Shown here: positions 23,267-33,478 of the stretch, one piece after another
Position numbering within the stretch: the first letter of the stretch is position 1
Layout: each line of letters begins with the position of its first letter
Source of the DNA: Neoscytalidium dimidiatum
Taxonomy: Eukaryota > Ascomycota > Dothideomycetes > Botryosphaeriales > Botryosphaeriaceae
Assembly (NCBI GenBank): GCA_037367355.1
Contig: CM074697.1
Location: 2,976,001 to 3,040,000, forward strand
DNA: 64,000 nt
Direction: 5' to 3'
Made by a program: the position numbers and the translations under genes
The notes under the pieces: generated by a model
What the model saw: the letters and a program-made list of their open reading frames with translations, nothing else
Told to the model about the DNA's origin: nothing
The model's database searches: none

Positions 23267-24942
23267 TTAATGCACCTTGCTTGTCTTTCCCTTCTCCACC
23301 TTCGTCGGCTGGATCCTAGCCATCATCTCTTCCTTGGTGATCAAGTGATCAATCCGCTCGAGCAAGCCCAATAGGCTCTTCATATTGCCGCTCCACTCGT
23401 TGAGAACGTCATCGGCATCGCGCGGTTTGGCGAAGCTGACGATCTTCGCTGGCCGGTCGATCTTGGCATAGATGGTCTTCGCCGTCACGAGCTCGGCAAT
23501 GTATTTCTCCGTTTCGTCCTCGGAAAGATCAAGCAGCTGGGTGAGACGGGGGATCTGGATGCGGGTGTAGTACTTAGCCACTACCCTCACGTTATGCTCG
23601 ATGACACGCTTCCGCAAGTCTTGCCAGCGCTGATGCGCCTTGGGATCGCTAGATTGCCCGGACTGTGCATCAAAAATGTCCGTTGCGCAGAGCTGCTTGC
23701 CGAACTGCTCAGAAATCACGGGCCACCTCATGAGTTCCGGAATCGTAAAGAGCTTGAGCAACTGAGCTTCAACGGGTATTTGTGCGTTGCGAGAATCGCG
23801 GTGGATGCGGTGAAGAAGGTCGGATTGCTCGTTATCGTGGGGCGCCAGGATGACGAAGTAGATGACGCGTTGCAGCACCTGTTACGGTCAGCACTCTGCG
23901 ATCGAAGAAAGACAGTCTACCTACCGCCTTGAGCTTCTCTGGGTCTTCCTCAACAGCCTCGGTGTCAAGGACCTGTCTGTAGTGCTTGCAGACATCTAGG
24001 TATTTGTCGTCGTGCTTGGCGAGGAGGATTTGCTGCTCGTAGTAGCGTAGCTTGAGGTCGGTGACATCATCCTCTGGCTCGATCGGAGGGTCATCCACAC
24101 TCCTGTTCTTCTCGGCCTCCTCGCGTTCCTTCCTCTCCTTCTCCAGTTGCTCGGGAGTCTTCTTAGGCTTTCTCGCGAAATATCTTGTGCTGATCTTCCG
24201 GCTGAGGATACCAGCAGAGGTCCAATCACCCTTCTCTATACACAGCGCCACCTGCTCTAGGATAAACTCGGTCTTCTCCCGGCGAGTCATCGAACCGAAA
24301 GTTTCGACCTGCAGCTCGCAGAGAATATCGCAAGCAGCTTTGATGTCGCCTTGTTGCTTTTTGATATTCGACAGGATACGGGTGACGCGCGCGCGCTCCA
24401 CTTCGACGAAGATCTGCAGCATGTTCAGCGGACAGTTTGTGGAAGGGAGCGGAAAGATGTACCTTGCCCTCAGTAACGGTCCTCAGTGTCTCGATAATGG
24501 ACATCTTGGTCTCCATGTTTGGCGTCTCATCCAAGAAGCTCATGACGACCTGGACCATCTTGGTGATAGCCTGCTTGAGCTGGCCATGCTTCTTGGAGAG
24601 CAGCAGCACCTGCTCGTTCAACAGACCCCACTCGCCCTTCTCCTTGCATAATGTAACGATGGTGACGATGAGGCGGGATGTGGATGCGAGATCGGAAGCC
24701 TGAAGCTGTCAGCGAAATGCGGCTTGCAGAGCGGCGATTCCGTGAAACGTACTTGGCGGGTCTGCTTCTCGAGCGCAAGGAGCTTTTCGATGGCGCCTTG
24801 GAGGTTACTCTGCCTGGGTGTCAGCATCAACATCACAAAACAGCAGTATGTGCCGAACCTTTGCGACAGTCTCCGCCTCTGGGATCGCCTTGTCGACTTC
24901 CTTCGTAAAGTCCTTGTCGGCCTTGAGGACCTCACCAGACAT
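23267..24942 (-). CDS. RPN5: 26S proteasome lid subunit Rpn5
   Basis: Five exons: 24942-24859, 24809-24753, 24699-24463, 24413-23925 and 23878-23267, for 492 residues. Rpn5 (PSMD12) is a PCI-domain scaffold of the 19S lid. The N-terminus MSGEVLKADKDFTKEVDKAI, followed by the TPR-like helices ASDLASTSRLIVTIVTLCKE and MKQ-type segments, fits the family. The middle contains FVEVERARVTRILSNIKKQQ and a charged Glu/Lys insertion (EQLEKERKEREEAEKNRSVD). The PCI part runs through LRKRVIEHNVRVVAKYYTRI and LTQLLDLSEDETEKYIAELV to the C-terminal helix NMKSLLGLLERIDHLI. All junctions keep frame, and the total is divisible by three. The first intron has a GTTCGG donor, weaker than the others. Confidence 0.94.
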
Positions 24943-27596
24943 GGCTGCGGACGTGGGTCTGGAAATTTGCGACGGTGTATGGATGAATCAGCGGCGTCCG
25001 ATGGAATGCGGAGACGGGTTTCGGAGAATGATGGCAATGACAAGGTGTTGAGGGTGGGTGCGAAGCTGAGGTTGGTGTCGGAGCTACGTTGTGATGTACG
25101 CCGACGGAGCTCCCGCTTCGTCACACAGATCCAGAGGGCGGAGCCCATCACGTGCACTAATAGTTAGCCTCGTCCTATACGTCTCCATCGTCAACTGCCG
25201 CGCTACCGCGCTACCGCCCTCACGATTTCATCGCGCCCGAGACTGTCATCTTCCGCTCTTGAATATACCTTCCAAACTCCCTGCGCCCAATTGCGTGAAA
25301 GCATTTCGACTAAACTCTAATGGCATGTGCAGCTATATGTCGTCCTGGCGATGGGGCAAGATCGACTCAGACAAATAGCGCCACGCTGCACAATATTCTT
25401 CTAGACGTTCTTGCAGTACAGTTTTAAGACCGGCGACTGTTTAAGGAATGCAGATGACTAGAATGATAACAAACAGGACAGAGTTTTATCACTCTTACCA
25501 GTAGCTGCAACCCTATACTTCCTCGATTGTGCCCACCCAAGCTGCAACTACTGCACTCGATGGTAGCTCAGCGTTCAATTCGGCAGGACCAGAGGTCACA
25601 AGTGGATCCAATGGCTATCGTCTATTTTACTCTTCGGCCCCCACCAACAAAAAAAAAAACGTTTGCAAGGACCGTGGATTTTGAGCATGGTGGGCGGCGA
25701 TTGGTGACCTAACGTCGTCTCCTTAGCACCGTTCTGCTTGCGCGCTTGGATTCCTATCCCTGACTCAGTGACAAGTCCACCTATCTCCTTGACCATGCCA
25801 TCCAATGCTTCGCTCGCGGGCACCATCTTGGCCGGTACAAGCTCTGAGCTGTACCTCCCAATATATTCGTCTGGCTTGTCTTTGCACAGCTTCGGGCTCG
25901 GCTCGGCTCCTACCCTGGCTTGACCAAGTCGGCCAAAAGCTCTTCACCTCCGCACAGCTCCTTCCCGAGAAAACGCCCGTCCTTCGCCTATGATCAAGTT
26001 CACAGAGCCAAGGATGTAAGTCGCGCGGCTGGCAGGGCGCATAAGGCCGTTCCTTCCCAAAGTCTCCATCGTCGCTAAATGCACCCCAGGCATTTAAGTA
26101 GGTTCCTTGTACCTCCATCCTCGGGATGATGGGAACATGCATCGTACGAAGACAGACTCGACCATTGCAGATAGTCGCTGGAATCGGGCGCTGCATTTCT
26201 GTCAAATTTGGTACCCCAACTCTTTGTAAAATTCCTCTCGTTGATGATGTCAGGTCATGGCCGTGCAAAAGATCATCCTTGTGGCGGCTGGAATGAGACT
26301 GCGGAAGTGATTCTGGAGATGTATTAGGCTCATTTTCGTGTTTCCGAGGCTCAGATCTCCGGCGTTATCTCGATTTCTTACTCAGTTCGCATTCGTAAAC
26401 CTGGCATAGAGAACTGTACATACCCTCTAAGAGGCTTGTTAAGAATCTCGGGCCCTAGAGTAGTCCCAGATGATGAGTAAGTGTATCCTTCTCGTGTCAT
26501 CCCTCCATATTATATACATCTTATATGCGAAGGCTACTCTGTATTCATAGCTAATCATCGTATCAAATAGTCCTATCCTCACAACAAAGCCCGTCAGCAT
26601 ACTGAAAGAGGAGTTGCACCCATTCGTCGATCATTTATTAACACCAATGCTTCAGCCCGTTTTAGTAGCTTCTCAGCTATTTAATCAAATATCCCAAAGC
26701 CGGGTGATATCTGCGTGCTTGAACTTCACCTCGTGGTTTCAATCAGGAGGAAGTTCGAGTTTTTTAAAAGACTTCTTACCTGAAATGGTCCTCGTGTCCT
26801 CTATTAGAGTAGATATTGAAAAGAGATTATTCGCGCCACTGCGCAATGGGTAAGCCCTCAACAACTTGCATGGCAGGCTTCTCGAAGCTTGATAAAAAAA
26901 GGGGACTATGGACTTATTTGAAGCTTTGGCCTGGAGTCTTCTTTATTTGGATCGAAGGAGATGAGCCAGACGGAACTCTTGACAACAAATTTTTGTGGCA
27001 TTGCATACGGTGAAAATTTGACCAACGGCAACTCGTTTGGGAACATCAAGACTTTTCTGAGTTCCTTGGGTGATATGGTACACCTTGGTAGTAGAAAGTA
27101 AGCTTTATGAATGTTATTTGCATGCCAGATGACAGACCCTCTGGCAATGCCTTTCCTGCACATGATAGAAATGCGCGACGCCCCACCGCTGAACTGGAGA
27201 TTAGACTCTTGAGCCAGAGGGAGAGGCTTTTGCTTGTATCATTCACAATTACACCGGTAATTCTTGCGTCCGGAAATTAAGGGTCATGGTATCCATGGAT
27301 CACACATTAGCCCCGGTGTCAACCCCCATGCTAGATTCAGTACACACCCTGTCACCAGCTGCTCTTTGACAGAGATCAAGCAGTGAATTGTAATTAGAAC
27401 GTCCGAAACGGGTGACTCGCTTAAACCCCGTGACACTGATGCGCGCGTAGGTATGAAAACCTTCTACGGTCACGCTACTTCCAACGTCGACACAACCACT
27501 TTCGACCAACGACAACACGGCGCTTCTCACCGTCCACCCTCTGTCTGCAGTCAACTCAAAACAAGTCTCCGCTTTTACGTCGCTCGCCCATCCACA
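24943..27596. other. Intergenic, 2.65 kb, with possible relic
   Basis: Between the divergent Rpn5 start and the acidic protein gene start. Apart from the possible decayed coding relic at 25630-26268 (listed separately), the stretch 26400-27250 is comparatively AT-rich with only short open frames. No tRNA or complete gene is seen. Confidence 0.5.
25630..26268 (-). pseudogene. Possible decayed coding relic, family not recognised
   Basis: On the minus strand, three successive frames read like pieces of one protein: first TYLNAWGAFSDDGDFGKERP (26100 region), then YILGSVNLIIGEGRAFSRE (about 26010-25955), then DEYIGRYSSELVPAKMVPAS and MVKEIGGLVTESGIGIQARK (25875-25735). Each switch needs a frame change, and a TAG lies near 25912. 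This could be a gene broken by indels, or chance. I cannot name the family. No introns explain the frame changes, because the segments nearly abut. Confidence 0.3.
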
Positions 27597-28345
27597 ATGG
27601 ATGCCGACAGCCTTAACGCTGCGCTTGCGATGCTGCGCTGCGGTCACGACGACGATAACAGCGACACTTCCTCGGATATGGATATCAGTGTCCAGGTCGC
27701 TGAAGACAACGCGGCCTATGAGACTACTAGCAATGACATCGTCATCCAAGCCACGGAGGTGTACAAGACGGCCTTTCACGATTGCACGATGATGCTTGAT
27801 GACTTCGTTACGGCTGTCGTCGAGACTCTTGATGGCCTCGACGTTGCTGATGCTACTATCACCATCAACTCTCTCTTCAGCGATCTGAGCACCTTCATCT
27901 CCAGCACCCAGAACGCTACCAAGGTTATGCTGGAGGTCGAGGATCTCCTGGAGGAGAAGGACATCCAGGACACTCACCTCACCCACAACTTGGAGATGCT
28001 GGCTGAATGGTGCCATGATGCTATCAGCGTCCTCTGCTACATCTACATCGACATGGACATGATCCTCCTGGACGTGGACGAGGCCATTCTCGCTGATGTT
28101 GTCGAGGGCGTGAAGACGAGCACGGCCGATCTCATCTTCAAGTTCAGCCATGTGCCAGCTCCTTATCTTCTAGTGAGTCATATACAAAGCTCTTCTACCA
28201 ATCAATGTTAACAGTTGCTACTGACAGTCTTTCCACGAAGGACCCCATCGTCTCGGGCCTCCTGTCCAACCACGGCGACCAGTGGAGCTACGGCGAGGCG
28301 GTCAATGTCCTGTCGTACACCGTCAACAATGTCCTCAAGGGCTAA
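27597..28345 (+). CDS. Acidic all-helical protein, unknown function
   Basis: Two exons, 27597-28172 and 28241-28345, giving 226 residues. The donor is GTGAGT and the acceptor CGAAG, the only one of three nearby AGs that keeps the frame through DPIVSGLLSNHGDQWSYGEA. The protein is strongly acidic and Met/Leu/Val-rich, with an N-terminal Asp/Ser stretch (HDDDNSDTSSDMD) and amphipathic helices such as VEDLLEEKDIQDTHLTHNLE and MDMILLDVDEAILADVVEGV. No signal peptide or membrane segment is seen. I do not recognise the family; the helical pattern loosely recalls hydrophobic surface-binding proteins (HsbA), but those are secreted. A minus-strand open frame of 283 codons covers the same bases, but its composition reads as the complement of this gene. 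It lies 384 nt upstream of the aminotransferase on the same strand. Confidence 0.65.
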
Positions 28346-28728
28346 ACTTCCTGTCTTGTTTGGGGCCAGCTTGGGGTACGAAGTGGCACCAATACCATGG
28401 CGATTGTTTCATAGTCTGCAGTCACTCAGCGCATCAGCGACAACTAATCAAGGAACGGATTGATAAACTCTCAACTCTGCAATTGTGTTTTTTTTTTGAT
28501 GCTATATTTTGAAGCGAATGCAAATGTCTGTATACCCTGAACATGTACGCCCCGACAACCAGCGTCAACTCCTGACGCATCCGCCGCAATCCTGAAACGG
28601 CAATATCCCGACCGACGCCAAGAGTGGGCGAGCGGAAGCAGAGGAATGACGTGCGATCGCAACGACGACACCGCAACCCCGCGCGCGCCCGCGACCGTTC
28701 AGCGAACATCACCAGAGCTCCCGCCGTC
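28346..28728. other. Intergenic, 383 nt
   Basis: The 3' region of the acidic protein gene plus the leader of the aminotransferase. It has a T run near 28489-28498 and GC-rich sequence close to the downstream start. No other feature is seen. Confidence 0.5.
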
Positions 28729-30267
28729 ATGCGCGCCCCGATAGACCTCCAGCTGGGCTGGCCCTCCACCGCCCTCCACCCGACCGGCCCGCTCCTGGCC
28801 GCCGCCCCGGCCATCCTCTCCTCCCCGGACACCAGCGCCACGGCGCTCAACTACGGCGCGGGCCACGGCCACGGACCCCTGCGCGCCAGCATCGCCGCCT
28901 GGCTGACCTCGGCCTACACGCCGCGCAACGCCGACGGGTCCCCGTACACCATCCCGTCCTCGCGCATCATCATCGGCCATGGCGCGAGCGGCACGCTGCT
29001 GAACGCGGTGATACGCCTCGCCGACCCGTCGTATACGCGGTGCGTGTGGATGGTCGAGCCGACGTACTTCCTCGCGTGTCCGATCTTCTCCGATGCCGGT
29101 TTCGAGGGCAGGATGCGGGGCGTGCCGGAGGACGAGGAGGGGATCGACCTGGAGTTCTTACGGGCGGGCATCGCAAAGGTGGAGGACGAGGTGAGCAGGG
29201 GAATGGGGCAGTGGGGACGGCTGGGGCTGAGAGCGAAGGAGCCGGAGAAGAAGGGATTGGGACCGTGTAAGATCTACAAGCACATCCTGTATATGGTGCC
29301 CACCTGGTCGAATCCGAGCGCGAAGACGATGAGCTTAAGGAAGAGGGAGGAAGTGGTAAGACTAGCGAGAGAGCTGGACGTGCTGGTCATCACGGATGAC
29401 GTGTATGATGTGCTGAGATGGCCGGCCGAGGAAGGGGTTGATGTAGGAGCTCTGGGACCGCTGCCACCGAGGATTGTTGATGTGGATAGAGTGCTAGACG
29501 GGGGTGTCAGCAATGTCTGGGGCAACGCGCTCAGTAATGGGAGCTTTTCGAAGATCGTCGCACCTGGTGTGAGGGTAAGTTGGGTTGAGGGTACCCAGGC
29601 GGCGGTGGACAGGGTAATGATCATGTGAGTGTCCAAGTGTCTTCCGAAAGCTACTTTGATCAAGCTACTCAGGCATATTCTAATCCACACCAGAGGTTCT
29701 ACTCGTTCCGGCGGCAACCCCGCTCACTACAGTTCCATGTTCATCTATCAATTACTCTCCACTGGCGCACTTCAGAAGCACATCAGTACCGTGCTCGTTC
29801 CCACTTACCGGCGCCGCTATTACACCCTAATGTCTGCTATCAAAGACTATCTACTGCCTCTGGGGGTTACTATCGATGTCGGGAAGACATACGAAGACAG
29901 CTTTTCATCGTCAACCCAAAACTCTCAGAGCTCAACCCAGGATTTCCCGAAGTCTGCTGGCGGCTTCTTTACGTATCTCATGCTTCCACCCGATCTACCA
30001 CCGGCGTGGAAGTTGGCAGAAGTGGCCCGCGAGAAACACAAGTGCAAGTTCGCATTCGGAGATATGTTTAGAATTGAGGGTGACTCTGGAAGTGCCGACA
30101 GAGCCAAACAGAAGGGCGGCTTTCAGATGGGTATCAGACTATGCTGGGCTTGGCACGAAGAAGAGCAGCTTGTTGAAGGCGTGAAGAGAATGGCAAGGGC
30201 CATCCACGATGTGCGCGAAGAACAGGCAAAAGAAAGTGTGATAGACTGGGGAAGCTATTATCATTAG
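28729..30267 (+). CDS. PLP-dependent aminotransferase, class I/II
   Basis: Two exons, 28729-29624 and 29694-30267, giving 489 residues. The intron (GTGAGT-CCAG) restores VMIIGSTRSGGNPAHYSS. Fold-type I aminotransferase marks are the substrate loop INLQLGWPS-like opening (DLQLGWPSTALHPTG), YGAGHGHGPLRASIAAWL, the Asn-Pro-type segment MVPTWSNPSAKTMSLRKREE, the PLP-phosphate/pyridine Asp in LVITDDVYDVLRWP, and the Schiff-base lysine in NGSFSKIVAPGVRVSW (Lys275). It belongs to the fungal group related to Aro8/2-aminoadipate and kynurenine aminotransferases; the substrate is not fixed by sequence. The first exon is very GC-rich. It is convergent with carX (124 nt between stops). Whether it has anything to do with the carotenoid cluster is unknown. 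Confidence 0.88.
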
Positions 30268-30391
30268 AGTAGTCGAATCAAGCATATACGCCATTTTCCA
30301 TGCTCAAGGTATCATTATGCCCAGACCTCGCCGAACTCCGCCCTAAACGCCGCAATGCAGAATCCGAAGTACGAAGGATCCTGGCCAGCAA

Positions 30392-32614
30392 TCAAGCTAG
30401 CCACCGCTCAATTATTCTCCTTGTACCCATCCACGCTCTCCACAGACCTTTCTCTTCGCCCGCAACTTTTGTTACATCATCCACATTTCTCGTTCGTTCG
30501 ACGCGTCTCTGCTGCTTGATTTGGCTTTCGTCAAAAAACTCGCCATGCAGGCCATATGGCACGCGTTGCGGCAACCGTATCCTCGCCACAACGTCCCGCA
30601 TGGATGTTGCATCCAAGATCCACAACTCACTCACAGCATCAGGGCCGGCCTCACCGTGCTCATCCAACTGGTTCTCATCGAATGCGTAAAACAACAAATA
30701 CCCGTCATCCTCTGCCTTAGCGTTTCTCCGTGCGACAAACCGTGCTTCCTGAGCATACCACCCATCAGGCATCTTGAAGCAACACACCGGATCTGCTGGA
30801 TCGTCGACTTTTGACTGTTGAGCTAGTATTTCGGGGACCGTCCGCAGGTCCACGCAACCAGTGACTGGTAGCGGCGGATGACGTTGACCGCGGGCTAGGA
30901 GGGTCTGCACATCGACCTTTGCTAAAACGTCGATCTTGGCGGCCTTGCCAAGTGCAGCACCAAATGAAGAGTTGCTTGTACTGCAGCCATATACATAGCG
31001 GGCGAAGCGCATAGAGTACGCAGGATTGACAGTAGGAAATTCAAAGGGTATAGCAGATAGAGCGTGCTGAGCGACTATTTCCGGCCTTGACGTCAGAGAA
31101 GGGAGACGGAAGGAGTAATAATACAGGCGACATTGTTCTTGTTCGTCCGATTTATTGCTAGAGATTTGGCTAATGACGGAATCTGTCTCAGGCTGCGGCT
31201 CAATGTGCCTAAGTGATTTAGGAGGTTGCATTCCGTGGCGTGGCGACTCCAAGTCCGGCGCAGCGTCAAACCCACCAGATTCCGGAAAAGTGGTCTCACC
31301 GACGGCAGTGTCAGTGTCGTCAAAGTCGTATTTGTCGAAGAACGAAATCCGCTTGCTTTTTTCTTCGGCCACGCCCTTTGGTACCAGAGGAATTGGAACG
31401 TTACCAGCGCTGTATACTATGGTAGCAGACGTGAGCCTGCAGGCAAGAAGATTGACAGCTGTAATATTGCCGGACTTGTCTTCGGTGTCCCAGGAATTCG
31501 CAGTATGAAAAATGCAACATGCTGATGTTTCGAACCATTGAACTTGAGATGGGTTACGGCGCGGGAACACTCCAAATCTGGATGGTGCGGAGGGATCGTA
31601 CGATACGACGGCCTTGTTTTTTGCGAGATTCAAAGGGTCCAAAGTCAGGGGAAGGTCCATAATAATTGTGTGCGTGCGCGAAACGCCAAAGTCATGCATC
31701 ATTTTGCCGCCAGAAACTCCAGACACTGGCCGGTTTACTATCCTCGGGAGAGAAGGGGGATCAGTTGGGTCATCTTTTGTCGCCGGAAGGACGGAGTAAT
31801 GAACATATGGAGGAGTAAAAGTGCAATGATAAAGGATCATCTCCTTGGTGTCGGGGTCGACCTTCGGGTGGCCCGTAGTCCACTCTTTCATGAAACTCAA
31901 TAACCCTCTTCCTCCAAACACCTCTTCGCCACTCTTCCTTTCAGCCTCTCCTTCGGCGGTGCTACCATTGAACCAACCGACAGTCTCGAGGTTGGGTAAC
32001 GATATTCGAATAGGTGGGCCACTTTCACAAGTGGCCAAGGCACGGCCGTCATGGTAGTAGATGCCTGTATTTGCCACGCTGATCTTCTTAATAGCCTGAC
32101 GGGACCCGGGTAGATGCGAGAGGATGACCAGGAATATGGTTCGCATAATGGTCAACGTAATGGTCCAGAGAGACGAGAGCGGGTTGATGAGAGTGGCAAT
32201 GCTGGGCAAAACAGGTCGCCGTAAAGACCGATTCGACCGCGAAGACAGGAAGAGGTCGGTCAGGATGAATTGAGCAACGAACTCGGGGCGGATATGGCCA
32301 TCCCGGCCTCGGTTGAACAGAACTCCAGCCAGCATGCCATCCCCATCAAACCAATGCGCATCACGGCCAAGATCGTCGTTGGAAATGGGGTTTCCTCCGT
32401 TACGAACATACTCGCCCCCAGCAAGTTCGTCAGGAATGCGGCCGGTGAAGGTACAGGGCGTCAGTTGCATAGTCTGCTTAATGGGTGCGTAATTCCCCGT
32501 GAGATAGCTGTGGTTGAGTCAGCTGCACGAAGCTCTTGGTAAGAATGAAGCGCAAACGCACGGGTGCTTGCTCTGGTCTCGATTTCTCATTTGGCCTACA
32601 GAATGAGAAGGCAT
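30392..32614 (-). CDS. carX: Carotenoid oxygenase CarX-like (retinal-forming)
   Basis: Two exons, 32614-32562 (53 nt) and 32507-30392, giving 722 residues. The short first exon matters: splicing at GTGCGT and ACAG joins KHP to YLTGNYAPI, the classic HPYLxGNxAP opening of carotenoid cleavage dioxygenases. The long exon has GEYVRNGGNP, HWFDGDGMLAG, and His residues in candidate iron-ligand contexts (TGHPKVDPDT, MMHDFGVSRTHTIIMD, CIFHTANSWDTE and YGLHGEFF near the end), as expected for the seven-bladed RPE65/CCD propeller. Length (about 700) and position beside carRA and carB match fungal CarX, which cleaves beta-carotene symmetrically to two retinals. It is much longer than torulene oxygenase CarT. 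It is divergent from carRA and probably co-regulated by light. A Ser/Asp-rich insertion near residues 390-460 is typical of CarX. Confidence 0.92.
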
Positions 32615-33478
32615 GTTGGCAGCTGTCTGCCAGCGCAAAGCAGCGGCGAGGAAACGAACGGATTTTAGGTCAGCAGCGTGTATTGGGGTGGCATTGGAGT
32701 GGTGTTACGGCAACGTGATTGCCTGGTTGACAAAGTGCGGGCAAAGCAGACAGCATGACGACAAGCGCACGCGGGGGCTGGAAAGCGCGCAGGCGTAGCT
32801 GCAGGCGTAAGTGCACGGCGGCGAGCGGAGAAGGCGCACGCGGTGGCCCAGAAGCTGGGCGGCGGACCATGTGAAAGGCGACGTCCAGCATTCTGCGACA
32901 TCTCGATTTGGAGGACGCGATTTGGCATGGCAGCGGCGCACAGCACTCCAGGCTAGCGGGGGCGCTGCATCGTGCCCGCACGCATCGAGCGTTGGGCGCG
33001 GCAGATTTGCGCATGCTGTGATGATGTCAGTGCGTGAAGCGACGAAGCTCCATCCCTGTCGGCCCGTTGACCCCTGCAATTCCCGCTGGCTCATCCCTGC
33101 TCATCACCCCTGCTCGTTGGCCCAGTCACCCCCGGCTCCTCCGGCCGCGAGCTGTGTCGCGCCTTTCATCCAGCGCCGCTTTTGGCTCATCCTGACGTGT
33201 GCCGCAACCTGCCGCTGCCGGCGCTGTGACCTCCATGCCTCCGTCCGAGGCCGCTCCGACCGATGGAGCCGCGCCCGCATCCCTCGTAACCTCAACACCA
33301 TGACGATCGTTGAGCCAATCTTTCGTACCTTCCAGCCCAATTGACTTTTGCATCGAGATTAGCTATCAAGCCCCGGCCCTACACCAGCACCATTCGCCTT
33401 TACGTTCCTGCGTCCACTGTGCACCGATAACCTCCGGGTAATGGCCTGGTAGCACCTCTCGCGCCTCAGCCGCAAGCA
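32615..33478. promoter_or_regulatory. Divergent carX/carRA promoter region
   Basis: 864 nt between the carX and carRA start codons. The sequence is GC-rich and rich in CpG. The only GATC in the interval is at 33304-33307, within a CGATCG palindrome, closely followed by CCAAT at about 33315; this pair lies about 170 nt before the carRA ATG. GATC-containing elements are bound by the fungal White Collar photoreceptor complex, so this is a candidate light-response element, but one short match is weak evidence. Confidence 0.45.

Noticed and set aside
25555..25640. tRNA-like GATGGTAGCTCAGCG start
   Set aside because: It resembles an A box, but no B box with matching acceptor and anticodon stems follows at the right distance.
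27300..28151. 283-codon minus-strand open frame opposite the acidic protein
   Set aside because: It spans the same bases as the plus-strand gene, has Val/Asp/His-rich composition expected from the complement, and has no motif or splice partner.
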